Origin: Rhodoflexus caldus | GTDB taxonomy: Bacteria > Bacteroidota > Bacteroidia > Cytophagales > Thermoflexibacteraceae | Length of the DNA: 64,000 nt | Direction: 5' to 3' | NCBI RefSeq assembly: GCF_021206925.1 | Contig: NZ_JAJPRF010000008.1 | Location: 62,001 to 126,000, forward strand | Part shown: positions 52,269-60,382 of the stretch, piece by piece | How the letters are laid out: the number at the start of each line of letters is the position of its first letter | Position numbering within the stretch: position 1 is the first letter of the stretch | The notes under the pieces: generated by a model | Seen by the model: only the letters and a program-made list of their open reading frames with translations | Told to the model about the DNA's origin: nothing | Databases searched by the model: none | Translations under genes and position numbers: made by a program

Positions 52269-53775
52269 ACTCTTTGATTAGGGCGTTGTAGAGCATTTCG
52301 CCTACCAAACGCGCCCCTCGCGGGGTAAAATGTGTATAGTCTTTGCCTGCCAGCGGCGGCTTGTTGTTTACCCAACTTACCATAGAGCCCTCGCCGCCCA
52401 TTGCTTCGTACAAATCCCAAAAAGCACAGCCAGCGCGGAAGGCTGCCGCCCGTTGTGCATCGCGTATTTTGGGAACGTTGGGGTAGGAGGCATAGCCTGT
52501 GCCACTGCGTCGCGCCATATCGGAGAGTCCGACTACCAGAATATCTGCTTGCGGGGCTACCGATTTGAAAAAACGCAATTGCTTGTAGAGCATGTTCTCA
52601 TAGAAAGTGTAATCGCGGAGTACATTGGGTACAACGTTTACGCCAAATTGCAAAATGATAAGTTTCACATTCAGCAATTCGTATTGGCGGCGCAGCCACT
52701 CGGCATTCATCTTAGTAAATTCCACACCTGAGCTGCCACGCATGGCAACGTTATCTAATGCGATGCCCTGATTGCAGTCTAAGGCAACACCAAAAAACTC
52801 GCTGCCTTCAGCACTTTCCAAACTGATGGACAACTTTTTGAATCGCCCCGGCACGGCCTGTTCCACTACGGCCACGTTTCGTTCCTGTTGCAGTGCAAAA
52901 TCCAGCGTAGTGTCTTGCGGCAAGCCGTCCATTTTAATATGTGCGGCTACTTTGGCAAAAGGAGAAGCATAAATAAACTTGATGTTTTCTACCTGTGTGG
53001 CATTGGCAAACTCATCACTGAAGCGGGTTTCGCGAAAGCGGGAGGTAGCACGCCACGACAGTTGTGCAGGTGCCAGAGAGTCTTTGGGCACAGGCGGGCT
53101 GAACCGATAGGCGGCAGCCAGCACACCGTAGCGCCCCGTCCGATTGCTTTTGTTGTTGTTGCCATATATGGCATATTTAGACCAGTTGCCCGATGCTTCG
53201 GTGGAAATGGTTGAGCGGGAGGCTTGCAATTCTAAAAACGGGACAATGCCCACGCCGCAACCGCCAAATTTGCGCTGCAACCTCGAGCGAATATAGTCGC
53301 TGATGCGGTCGCCTTCTATTTGGGAGTCGCCGTAGTGCACAATGCGCACCAACGAAGGTTTTTGCGAAAGTGCTGCCCAAGCGGCAAATACGCGGTCTAA
53401 TGCCGTCGGGTTCAGGCTGTCGGCAAATTGGATGGGGTATTTAGGGTCTGCAACAGGTTCAGGGCGCTCCTCTCTCTTGCCCGATGGTGTACCTGCGCTT
53501 GGCGATGCTAAACTATCGGGATTTATCGGGCTTTTTTGCACTTGCTTTGCGGCTTGCTCCAAACTGTCCAATCGGCGTGCCATTGCATTTAGGTCTGCCA
53601 TGCGTTCTTCGTTCACAACCGTGGCTGTATCCGTACCCATAAAGTCCTTGAAAGTAAAGACTTTAAGTGTGAAGTTTTCGCTGAAAGGGATTTCGCCGGG
53701 CGATAAAACCATCAGGATAATGATGGCGCAGGCAACATAAAACAACAGCAGAATTGTACGAAAAGGAGTTACCAT
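52231..53775 (-). CDS. membrane-anchored SGNH-type hydrolase
   Basis: It has 514 residues from the Met that begins one N-terminal membrane helix (ILLLFYVACAIIILMVL); the longer upstream frame would run into the divergent gene. A periplasmic linker of about 90 residues rich in Ser, Pro and Glu follows. Then come block I LVRIVHYGDSQIEGDRI (Ser151), the Gly-x-Asn box LIILQFGVNVVPN and the Asp-x-x-His box KDYTHFTPRGARLV. It shares its layout with the SGNH gene that follows and overlaps, so the two probably act together on surface polysaccharide. The chosen start gives a 95-base gap to the divergent UPF0316 gene. Confidence 0.83.
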   Translation of the reverse strand: MVTPFRTILLLFYVACAIIILMVLSPGEIPFSENFTLKVFTFKDFMGTDTATVVNEERMADLNAMARRLDSLEQAAKQVQKSPINPDSLASPSAGTPSGKREERPEPVADPKYPIQFADSLNPTALDRVFAAWAALSQKPSLVRIVHYGDSQIEGDRISDYIRSRLQRKFGGCGVGIVPFLELQASRSTISTEASGNWSKYAIYGNNNKSNRTGRYGVLAAAYRFSPPVPKDSLAPAQLSWRATSRFRETRFSDEFANATQVENIKFIYASPFAKVAAHIKMDGLPQDTTLDFALQQERNVAVVEQAVPGRFKKLSISLESAEGSEFFGVALDCNQGIALDNVAMRGSSGVEFTKMNAEWLRRQYELLNVKLIILQFGVNVVPNVLRDYTFYENMLYKQLRFFKSVAPQADILVVGLSDMARRSGTGYASYPNVPKIRDAQRAAAFRAGCAFWDLYEAMGGEGSMVSWVNNKPPLAGKDYTHFTPRGARLVGEMLYNALIKEYENYKIRNRIAQ

Positions 53776-53870
53776 TCGCTCAAAAGGGCTAAAACAACCG
53801 CAAGTTAAGCGAAAATTAAATTGCGCCTGCTTTCTTTCTGGCTTGCTAAAACCTTTATTTTTGTTTCCGT

Positions 53871-54476
53871 ATGGAAACTTTCTTTGTAGAATCACTCGGA
53901 ATAGAACCGTTTTACTACCAGTGGGTGCTATTGCCGCTGATGGTTTTTTTGGCACGTATAGGAGATGTTTCGCTGGCAACCATGCGCATTATGTTGCTGA
54001 TGAGCGGTCGTCGGCAGATTGCGCCCTTGCTCGGTTTTTTGGAAGCCCTCATCTGGATTTTAGCCATTGGGCAAATTATCCGCTCGGTAAACAGTCCATT
54101 GGCATACATTGCTTATGCGGCAGGTTTCGGCACAGGCACATATGTTGGTATGTGGATTGAGGGCAGGTTGGCTTTGGGTAAGGTGATTGTACGGGTAATT
54201 ACGCGCCGCGATGCCACAGAATTAATTAAAGTGCTGATGCAGTCGCGGTTTGGGTTCACCAATATTGTGGCCGAAGGCAGAAAGGGAAATGTCAATGTTA
54301 TTTTTTCGGTAGTGCAGCGCAAAGACTTGCCCGAATTGGTGCAACTGATAGAAGCACATAATCCCAACGCATTTTATACGATTGAAAATGTGCGCTATGC
54401 CAGCAACGGCGGCCTAATGATGATTGAAAATGATAATACGAAAGCGCTTTCGCCGCTTACCACCCTTAAAAAATAG
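53871..54476 (+). CDS. UPF0316/DUF2179 membrane protein
   Basis: It has 201 residues. Three N-terminal helices (VLLPLMVFLARIGDVSLATMRIMLL, APLLGFLEALIWILAIGQII, SPLAYIAYAAGFGTGTYVGMWIE) carry the UPF0316 pattern FLARIGDVSLATMRIM. The C-terminal soluble domain GRLALGKVIVRVITRRDATELIKVLMQSRFGFTNIVAEGRKGNVNVIFSVVQRKDLPELVQLI is DUF2179. Function is unknown. It is divergent from the SGNH pair. Confidence 0.88.
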   Translation: METFFVESLGIEPFYYQWVLLPLMVFLARIGDVSLATMRIMLLMSGRRQIAPLLGFLEALIWILAIGQIIRSVNSPLAYIAYAAGFGTGTYVGMWIEGRLALGKVIVRVITRRDATELIKVLMQSRFGFTNIVAEGRKGNVNVIFSVVQRKDLPELVQLIEAHNPNAFYTIENVRYASNGGLMMIENDNTKALSPLTTLKK

Positions 54477-54479
54477 TGC

Positions 54480-54487
54480 TAACTTTG
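54480..54487 (+). promoter_or_regulatory. possible -7 element TAACTTTG upstream of the esterase
   Basis: TAACTTTG at 54480-54487 matches TAnnTTTG, 23 bases before the GTG start. There is no clear TTG at -33. Confidence 0.4.
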
Positions 54488-54510
54488 TGGCAATCAACCT
54501 CATTTAATCT

Positions 54511-55233
54511 GTGAAAGAAGAATATCACCGTTGGTACTCGCCCCGTATCGGGCGCGACTTTGAAATGCTCACTTTCGGGCATTCGGGCTATCCGATGATT
54601 ATTTACCCGACTTCTATGGGAAGATACTATCAGAACAAGGATTTTGGTCTGATTCATTCCATTGAATGGTTCATTAACACCGGCAGAATCAAAGTTTACT
54701 GCCCGGATAGCATTGACAATGACAGTTTTTACAATAAAAACATCCATCCGGCACATAAAATTGCCAACCATGTAATTTATGACGACCTGATTCTCAACGA
54801 AGTTGTTTACCGCGCCATGTATGAAACAGGCCGCAGCACGGTTTGTATGGCGGGTTGCAGCTTTGGCGGTTATCATGCACTGAACTTCTCATTCCGTCAT
54901 CCCGACAAAGTGCGCTATATGTTCAGTTTGGGCGGCGCATTTGATATCCGCTCTTTTATGTGGGGACATTACGATGAGAATGTTTACTTCAACAATCCGG
55001 TGGACTATATGCCAAACCTTGGCCCCGGTTGGTATTTAGACAATATTCGCAACATGGGGATTGTGCTTGGAACCGGCGAATACGATATCTGCAAGGAAGA
55101 CAACATCCGCATGTCGCAGATACTGCACAGCAAACATATTCCGCACTGGCTCGATATCCGCCCGGGAGCTAACCACGACTGGCCGGCTTGGAATATGGTA
55201 CTGCCCGAGTACGTATCGCAAATGAACGTTTGA
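54511..55233 (+). CDS. esterase of the alpha/beta hydrolase superfamily
   Basis: It has 240 residues, GTG start. The nucleophile elbow is MAGCSFGGYHAL (Ser117). The Asp is probably in LGTGEYDICKED (Asp192) and His222 is in PGANHDWPAW. EYHRWYSPRIGRDFEMLTFGHSGYPMIIYPTSMGRYYQ is the conserved N-terminus of a small bacterial esterase family related to the PHB-depolymerase/esterase D group. It is cytoplasmic, with no signal peptide; the substrate is unknown. It begins 34 bases after the UPF0316 gene and ends at a strong terminator. Confidence 0.82.
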   Translation: MKEEYHRWYSPRIGRDFEMLTFGHSGYPMIIYPTSMGRYYQNKDFGLIHSIEWFINTGRIKVYCPDSIDNDSFYNKNIHPAHKIANHVIYDDLILNEVVYRAMYETGRSTVCMAGCSFGGYHALNFSFRHPDKVRYMFSLGGAFDIRSFMWGHYDENVYFNNPVDYMPNLGPGWYLDNIRNMGIVLGTGEYDICKEDNIRMSQILHSKHIPHWLDIRPGANHDWPAWNMVLPEYVSQMNV

Positions 55234-55241
55234 CAATCAAT

Positions 55242-55281
55242 AAAAAAACTGTCGGATTTTTAAACCCCGACAGTTTTTTAT
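55242..55281. terminator. bidirectional terminator between esterase and ugd
   Basis: A 13 bp stem of AAAAAACTGTCGG (55243-55255) and CCGACAGTTTTTT (55267-55279), with an 11-base loop and A/T tracts on both sides. It ends both the esterase and ugd. Confidence 0.9.
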
Positions 55282-55308
55282 TGCCGATTTTTTGCTCATA
55301 TACTTGGT

Positions 55309-56622
55309 TTACGGAACAATGACGCGTCGGCCAATGCTTGCGTAATACCAACCTGTTTGCTGCATCATATCTAAGCTGTACAGGTTGCGCCCGTCAAAAA
55401 TTACCTTGGATGCCATGACAGTGGCCATTCTTTCCAAATCAGGGGTGCGGAACTCGCTCCATTCGGTTATGATAGCCAGTGCATCGGCACCTTGCAATGC
55501 CTGATAAGGGTCTTCGGCATAGCTGATTCGGTCGCCCAGTACTTTCTTGGTATTTTCCATTGCCTCAGGGTCAAAGGCCGTGATAACAGCGCCTTGTTTG
55601 AGTAAATCCTCTATGATGTAAAGGGCGGGTGCTTCGCGAATATCATCGGTATTAGGTTTGAAGGCAAGCCCCCAGACAGCAATTTTTTTGCCGCGCAGCT
55701 CATCGCCGTAAAAGTCTTTGATTTTTTCAGCCAGCACGTGGCGTTGCTGATAATTGACCGACATAACGGCATCCAATATGCGGAAGTTGTACTCATATTG
55801 GCGTGCAGTCAGGCTCAGTGCCTGCACGTCTTTTGGGAAGCAACTGCCGCCGTAGCCTACGCCCGGGAACAGAAAACGAGGGCCGATGCGTTTGTCGCTG
55901 CCCATACCCTTGCGCACATTGTCCACATCAGCTCCCACAAGCTCGCACAGGTTGGCGATTTCGTTCATAAAGCTGATGCGCATGGCTAAGTATGAGTTAG
56001 CGGCGTACTTGGTCATCTCGGCAGAGCGCTCATCCATAAAAATAATCGGGTTGCCTTGACGAACATAAGGCTCATACAAGCGCTGCATAATCTCGCGGGC
56101 GCGTTGCGAAGATGTACCTATGACTACGCGGTCAGGTTTGAGAAAATCCTCTACCGCTACGCCTTCGCGCAGAAACTCCGGATTGGAAACTACGTCAAAA
56201 GGCACTTTGGCATGAGCAGCAATGGCTGCATGTACCTTCTCGGCAGTACCAACCGGCACAGTACTTTTATCAACAATTACTTTGTATTCGTCAATAATTT
56301 TACCCAATTGTGAAGCAACTCCCAGCACATAAGACAAATCGGCTGAACCGTCTTCCCCCGGAGGAGTCGGCAGTGCAAGGAAAATAATCTGAGACTGTTT
56401 AACAGCCGATGCCAAATCGGTCGTAAATTGAAGTCGCCCTTGGCGAGTATTGCGCTCGAAGAGTAATTCAAGCCCCGGCTCATAAATAGGCAACTCTCCG
56501 TTGAGCAGTTTGTTTACTTTTTCAGCGTTATTGTCTACGCAAATAACATGGTTACCTGTTTCTGCAAAACAAGTACCTGAAACAAGGCCTACATACCCCG
56601 TTCCGATAACAGCAATTTTCAT
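55309..56622 (-). CDS. ugd: UDP-glucose 6-dehydrogenase
   Basis: Oxidises UDP-glucose to UDP-glucuronate for surface polysaccharide synthesis. It has 437 residues. The Rossmann start is MKIAVIGTGYVGLVSGTCFAE, and the catalytic Cys261 is in GVGYGGSCFPKDVQAL. Other boxes are VDKSTVPVGTAEKV, NPEFLREGVAVEDFLKPDRVVIG, MTKYAANSYLAMRISFMNE and IAVWGLAFKPNTDDIREAPAL. It is 21 bases upstream of rpiB on the same strand. Confidence 0.96.
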   Translation of the reverse strand: MKIAVIGTGYVGLVSGTCFAETGNHVICVDNNAEKVNKLLNGELPIYEPGLELLFERNTRQGRLQFTTDLASAVKQSQIIFLALPTPPGEDGSADLSYVLGVASQLGKIIDEYKVIVDKSTVPVGTAEKVHAAIAAHAKVPFDVVSNPEFLREGVAVEDFLKPDRVVIGTSSQRAREIMQRLYEPYVRQGNPIIFMDERSAEMTKYAANSYLAMRISFMNEIANLCELVGADVDNVRKGMGSDKRIGPRFLFPGVGYGGSCFPKDVQALSLTARQYEYNFRILDAVMSVNYQQRHVLAEKIKDFYGDELRGKKIAVWGLAFKPNTDDIREAPALYIIEDLLKQGAVITAFDPEAMENTKKVLGDRISYAEDPYQALQGADALAIITEWSEFRTPDLERMATVMASKVIFDGRNLYSLDMMQQTGWYYASIGRRVIVP

Positions 56623-56643
56623 GGTAAATAATGGTTTGTCAGA

Positions 56644-57084
56644 TTAGCATGCAATTTTATTGACTCTGTTTTGATGTCTGCCTCCTTCAAAAGGCGTTTT
56701 AAGGAAGGTATCAACCATACCGATGGCTTCTTCTATGGATACAAACCGCGCCGGCAGGCTGATAATATTAGCATCGTTGTGTTGGCGGGCAAGCGCTGCA
56801 AGTTCCTGTGTCCAACAAAGTGCTGCACGAATCCCTTGATGTTTGTTGGCAGTAATGGCAACACCGTTGCCGCTGCCGCAAATGAGTATGCCCAAATCTG
56901 CCGCGCCGCTTTCTACGGCCTCTGCCACAGGATGCGCAAAATCGGGGTAATCAACGGATTGCTCCGAATAAGTCCCCTTGTCATCCACCTGATAGCCAAG
57001 CGATTCAAGATGAGCGATGATTTTTGTTTTGTAGAGAAATCCTGCGTGGTCTGCGCCAATGGCAATTTTTTTTACTTCCATCAT
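56644..57084 (-). CDS. rpiB: ribose-5-phosphate isomerase B
   Basis: It has 146 residues. KIAIGADHAGFLYKTKI holds Asp12 and His13, and the catalytic Cys69 is in LICGSGNGVAITANKH. ALCWTQELAALARQHNDANIISLPARF follows. It interconverts ribose 5-phosphate and ribulose 5-phosphate. It starts 3 bases after the LRR gene stop and is followed by ugd, so the three are one unit. Either of two Met codons is possible as the start. Confidence 0.95.
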   Translation of the reverse strand: MMEVKKIAIGADHAGFLYKTKIIAHLESLGYQVDDKGTYSEQSVDYPDFAHPVAEAVESGAADLGILICGSGNGVAITANKHQGIRAALCWTQELAALARQHNDANIISLPARFVSIEEAIGMVDTFLKTPFEGGRHQNRVNKIAC

Positions 57085-57087
57085 TGT

Positions 57088-58542
57088 TTAGTCTAATGAA
57101 ACCTGCACCCTTGGAAAAGCCTGATACAGGCGTTGTTTGTCCTCAGGTGAAAACCGATTGTTGCCCAATTCAATTAATTTCAATGACTTTATCTGCGACA
57201 TACAAACCGGGAACGTACTTAACTCGTTGTTCATCAGGTCTATGGCAAGCAGATTGCTAAGTTTGCAAATTTCGTTGGGCAACTGTGTGAGTTTATTCCC
57301 CCACAATATTAATACCTGTAAGCGTTGCAATTTAGCTATTTCGGGGGGTAAACTTGAAATTTTATTGGAGTTGAGGTCTAAATTTTCCAGTGCCGATAAT
57401 TCAAACAGTTCGGCAGGCAGTCGGCTGATTTCATTTTTCCACAGCACAAGTTCGGTGAGCTGGGAGAGTTGCCCTATTTCCTTGGGCAAAGTTGCTATTT
57501 TGTTGTAGCTCAGGCTCAGTTGGCACAATGATTTCAGGTTGCTGACCGATGCAGGCACCACGCGCAGTAAGTTGTGCGACATATCGAGGCTTTGCAACAT
57601 GGGGAGCTCTGCCAATATTTCCGGAATGGTTGTAAAATAATTGTGCGAAAGGTCAAGGCTCTCCAACTGTTTCAGTTGAGAGAAGTCGGTCGGCAGGTTT
57701 TCTAACGAGTTCAGCGACAAGTCTAAATGGCGGATTTGTACTGCTTTGGCAAAACCTTGCGGAACCGCTTTCAACTGGTTGTTCTGGATATTGATGTAGG
57801 ATAACTTAGGCAGGGCTGTCAAATTTCTGGGCAGTGTTTTCAGCCTGTTTTCCGACAAATCAATTTCTTCAAGAGCCAAGGCTGTTTCGGTTTGAGGCAT
57901 CGTCCAGTTCATAAGCTCATTGCCACTCAGGATGAGTTTTTTCAGGGAACTGAGCGAGTAAATCTGTCGGGGAAACTGTGCATAGCGGTTATCGGACAGG
58001 TCTAACGTATGCAAATTGATGAGTAGTGATACGGTTTCGGGTAAGGTTTCCAGCATATTGCCCTGTAATTCAAGTACTTTTAGGTTGCGAAGCATCCCAA
58101 TTTCCCGTGGCAGCATCATGAGGTTACTTCTTTGTATGCGGACAAATTGCAGGTTGCGCAGTTTTCCGAAATAAGCAGGCAGCGTTCGCAGGTTATAGTT
58201 TTCTATGATTAACTCTTGCAGGTTAATCATTTGGGTAATTGCTTCGGGCAATTTTTGCAGCGTGTCGGATGTGCTTTCATCCCAAAAGTCGTCTTGTAGG
58301 CGCGTCAGGTGGAGGCGAATAACCTTATGAGGCTCTTTCAGGGCAGTTTCAATAGATGTAACAGGCTTTACTTTGGCCAGTGTTGCCGAGTCGAGCAAAC
58401 GGATGGTTTTAGGTTGTTGTTGTTGGGGAGGGGAGGAGGCAGGTCTATTTTGTGCCCATATAGGCATAAAACTCCCAAAAGCAATCCAGAAGATACATGC
58501 AAAGCGCAATATCGAAGAACAAGAAAAATACATGAAGAACAA
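57088..58542 (-). CDS. secreted leucine-rich repeat protein
   Basis: It has 484 residues with an N-terminal signal peptide (RFACIFWIAFGSFMPIWAQ). From about residue 100 on there are about 15 repeats of 23 residues with the LRR consensus LxxLxxLxLxxNxLxxLPxxI/F (for example LKVLELQGNMLETLPETVSLLINLHTLDLSDN). It ends at a short C-cap. The protein is probably a periplasmic or surface binding protein; the partner is unknown. It is first in an operon with rpiB and ugd. There is no enzymatic domain. Confidence 0.88.
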   Translation of the reverse strand: MFFMYFSCSSILRFACIFWIAFGSFMPIWAQNRPASSPPQQQQPKTIRLLDSATLAKVKPVTSIETALKEPHKVIRLHLTRLQDDFWDESTSDTLQKLPEAITQMINLQELIIENYNLRTLPAYFGKLRNLQFVRIQRSNLMMLPREIGMLRNLKVLELQGNMLETLPETVSLLINLHTLDLSDNRYAQFPRQIYSLSSLKKLILSGNELMNWTMPQTETALALEEIDLSENRLKTLPRNLTALPKLSYINIQNNQLKAVPQGFAKAVQIRHLDLSLNSLENLPTDFSQLKQLESLDLSHNYFTTIPEILAELPMLQSLDMSHNLLRVVPASVSNLKSLCQLSLSYNKIATLPKEIGQLSQLTELVLWKNEISRLPAELFELSALENLDLNSNKISSLPPEIAKLQRLQVLILWGNKLTQLPNEICKLSNLLAIDLMNNELSTFPVCMSQIKSLKLIELGNNRFSPEDKQRLYQAFPRVQVSLD

Positions 58543-58624
58543 GTCGTTTAGCTAATCACCCATTACTGTAACGCTATTTGCGAAATTAAATTTTAATAAC
58601 GGCGCTCAAAAAGATTATTTTAAC

Positions 58625-58632
58625 TAATTTTG
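58625..58632 (+). promoter_or_regulatory. possible -7 element TAATTTTG upstream of efp
   Basis: TAATTTTG matches TAnnTTTG, 17 bases before the efp ATG. There is no clear TTG at -33. Confidence 0.35.
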
Positions 58633-58649
58633 CGCCAAAATTAAGAATT

Positions 58650-59213
58650 ATGGCATCAGCATCTGATTTATCGATGGGTTCTTTCATTAGGTACAACAAT
58701 GATATTTGTCAAATCATTGAGTGGCAACACCGTACACCCGGCAACCTCCGTGCTTTTTATCAGGCAACTATGCGCAACATTCGCACCGGTGGTAAGGCTG
58801 AGGCGCGTTTTCGCCCCGATGAAAGCGTTGAAATTGTTCGTGTAGAAACCCGCGAATTGCAATATCTCTACCGCGAGGGCGATAGCCTTGTATGTATGGA
58901 CAATGAAACTTACGAACAGCCCTACATCAATGCTTCCTTGTTTGGCGATAGCGTGGATTTCTTGAAAGAAGGCACCATGGTAACGGTGAGCTTCGACGGC
59001 GAAACACCGGTACTTGGACAGTTGCCTCATACGGTAGTGCTGGAAATTACTTATACCGAGCCGGGTATCAAAGGCGATACAGCCACTAAAACCCTGAAAC
59101 CTGCTACACTGGAAACAGGCGCTCAAATCAAAGTTCCTCTGTTCTGCGACATTGGCGAGAAAATCAAGATTGATACCCGCACCCGCGAATACATGGAACG
59201 TGTGAAAGAATAA
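58650..59213 (+). CDS. efp: elongation factor P with Asn at the tip
   Basis: It has 187 residues with the three domains of EF-P: an N-terminal KOW-like fold with SFIRYNNDICQIIEWQHRTPGNLRAFYQ, an OB domain (LQYLYREGDSLVCMDNETYEQ) and a C-terminal OB domain ending GEKIKIDTRTREYMERVKE. EF-P relieves ribosome stalling at proline runs. The tip loop is PGNLRA (residues 30-35), so the position modified as Lys34 in E. coli or Arg32 in Pseudomonas is Asn32. No EpmA, EpmB, EarP or YmfI gene is near. It stands alone with its own terminator. Confidence 0.95.
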   Translation: MASASDLSMGSFIRYNNDICQIIEWQHRTPGNLRAFYQATMRNIRTGGKAEARFRPDESVEIVRVETRELQYLYREGDSLVCMDNETYEQPYINASLFGDSVDFLKEGTMVTVSFDGETPVLGQLPHTVVLEITYTEPGIKGDTATKTLKPATLETGAQIKVPLFCDIGEKIKIDTRTREYMERVKE

Positions 59214-59231
59214 TTACGCTAAAAAATTAGG

Positions 59232-59266
59232 AATGCCGCAGAACAATTCTGTGGCATTTTGTTTTT
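59232..59266 (+). terminator. terminator after efp
   Basis: AATGCCGCAGAA (59232-59243) pairs with TTCTGTGGCATT (59247-59258), with one G-U wobble and a 3-base loop, followed by TTGTTTTT. It lies 18 bases after the efp stop. Confidence 0.85.
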
Positions 59267-59294
59267 ACTCTACCGGCAACCCTCTGTTGTTAAA

Positions 59295-59750
59295 ATGGCA
59301 TTACCGCTCTACTCCCAAGCACCTGATTTTACACTGCCTTCAACCTCGGGCAGCAATTTCCGACTCTCACGAGATATGGCAGGCAAGCCTTGCATCATTT
59401 ACTTCTACCCCAAAGATTTCACTAGTGTATGCACGGCAGAGGCTTGCAGTTTCCGCGACCATTTCGAGGCCTTTCGCAACCTTGATATAGCCGTCATTGG
59501 CATCAGCCGCGACAGTATTGCTACTCATCTCCGTTTTATCAAACAATACCAGTTGCCCTTTGAGCTGCTTTCCGATGAAGACGGAAAAGTAACCAAGTTG
59601 TATCATGCTGCCATTCCTCTGATAGGTATGCCCAAGCGCATCACATATTTGTTAGATGCCGCCCATAAGATAGTAGCAGTACACGAGGCGTTGTTTGAAG
59701 GCAGCGAGCATGTGCGCACCATGCTGCAAGCACTGAATGCCCGACAATAA
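59295..59750 (+). CDS. peroxiredoxin of the BCP/AhpC-TSA family
   Basis: It has 151 residues from the ATG at 59295. LYSQAPDFTLPSTSGSNFRLSRDMAGKPCIIYFYPKDFTSVCTAEACSFRD carries the peroxidatic Cys46 and a second Cys51 five residues on, as in the atypical two-Cys BCP proteins. VIGISRDSIATHLRFIKQYQLPFELLSDEDGKVTKLY follows. It reduces hydroperoxides with thioredoxin. It is followed by pnuC, overlapping by 14 bases if the first ATG is used. Confidence 0.9.
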   Translation: MALPLYSQAPDFTLPSTSGSNFRLSRDMAGKPCIIYFYPKDFTSVCTAEACSFRDHFEAFRNLDIAVIGISRDSIATHLRFIKQYQLPFELLSDEDGKVTKLYHAAIPLIGMPKRITYLLDAAHKIVAVHEALFEGSEHVRTMLQALNARQ

Positions 59751-60363
59751 TCCTCGCAAATTGGAGATGACCTCGTTTTGGCAGTCAGTTGTTGAATATT
59801 TTTACAATAGCCCTATCGAGCTATTGGGTGCTGTACTCACCGTTATATGTGTGTGGCTGAATACGCGCCAAAATATATGGGGGTGGCCAATCGGTATTTT
59901 AAGCATCATCTGCTACATCTGGGTTTTTTACGAAGTCTATCTTTTAGGCGATTTTCTTCTGAATATTTACTTCCTTTTGTTGAGTATTTACGGGTGGTAT
60001 AATTGGCTGTACGGCAAGGGGAAAGAGGAAAAATTGCCGGTTACTGCACTGCCTTTACAACAATTGGTAACTTATATCATTGTTGGTTCGGTTGCAGCAT
60101 TTATATTTGGAGAAATTTTGGCAAGATACACGCCCGCTTCCCTGCCGTACTGGGATGCAACCACCACCTCATTCAGTGTGTTGGCGCAGTGGCTGTTGGC
60201 CAGAAAAAAAATTGAAAATTGGATTTTTTGGATTTTTGTCAATGTATTATACATAGGTATTTACTTTGCAAAAGACTTGTTTGCTACCAGCTTAGTGTAC
60301 GCTATTTTGTTGGCATTGGCAGTAAAAGGATATCAACATTGGAAATTAGAACTCAATCATTAA
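59737..60363 (+). CDS. pnuC: nicotinamide riboside transporter PnuC
   Basis: It has 208 residues with seven membrane helices. The key motif is NTRQNIWGWPIGILSIICYIWVFYEVYLLGDFLLNIYFLLLSIYGWYNWLYGKG, in which WPIG and YGWYNW line the substrate channel of the PnuC family. TTSFSVLAQWLLARKKIENWIFWIFVNVLYIGIYF is the second conserved half. It imports nicotinamide riboside for NAD synthesis. The start could also be the Met ten codons further (59767), which would remove the overlap with the peroxiredoxin. No NadR or NMN kinase and no NiaR/NadQ site is seen. Confidence 0.93.
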   Translation: MPDNNPRKLEMTSFWQSVVEYFYNSPIELLGAVLTVICVWLNTRQNIWGWPIGILSIICYIWVFYEVYLLGDFLLNIYFLLLSIYGWYNWLYGKGKEEKLPVTALPLQQLVTYIIVGSVAAFIFGEILARYTPASLPYWDATTTSFSVLAQWLLARKKIENWIFWIFVNVLYIGIYFAKDLFATSLVYAILLALAVKGYQHWKLELNH

Positions 60364-60382
60364 CAACACACCCAAGTTTCTC

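Noticed and set aside
52231-53979. A longer start for the membrane-anchored SGNH gene at 53979
   Set aside because: The extra 68 residues read across the divergent UPF0316 start, and the membrane anchor begins at the later Met (53775).
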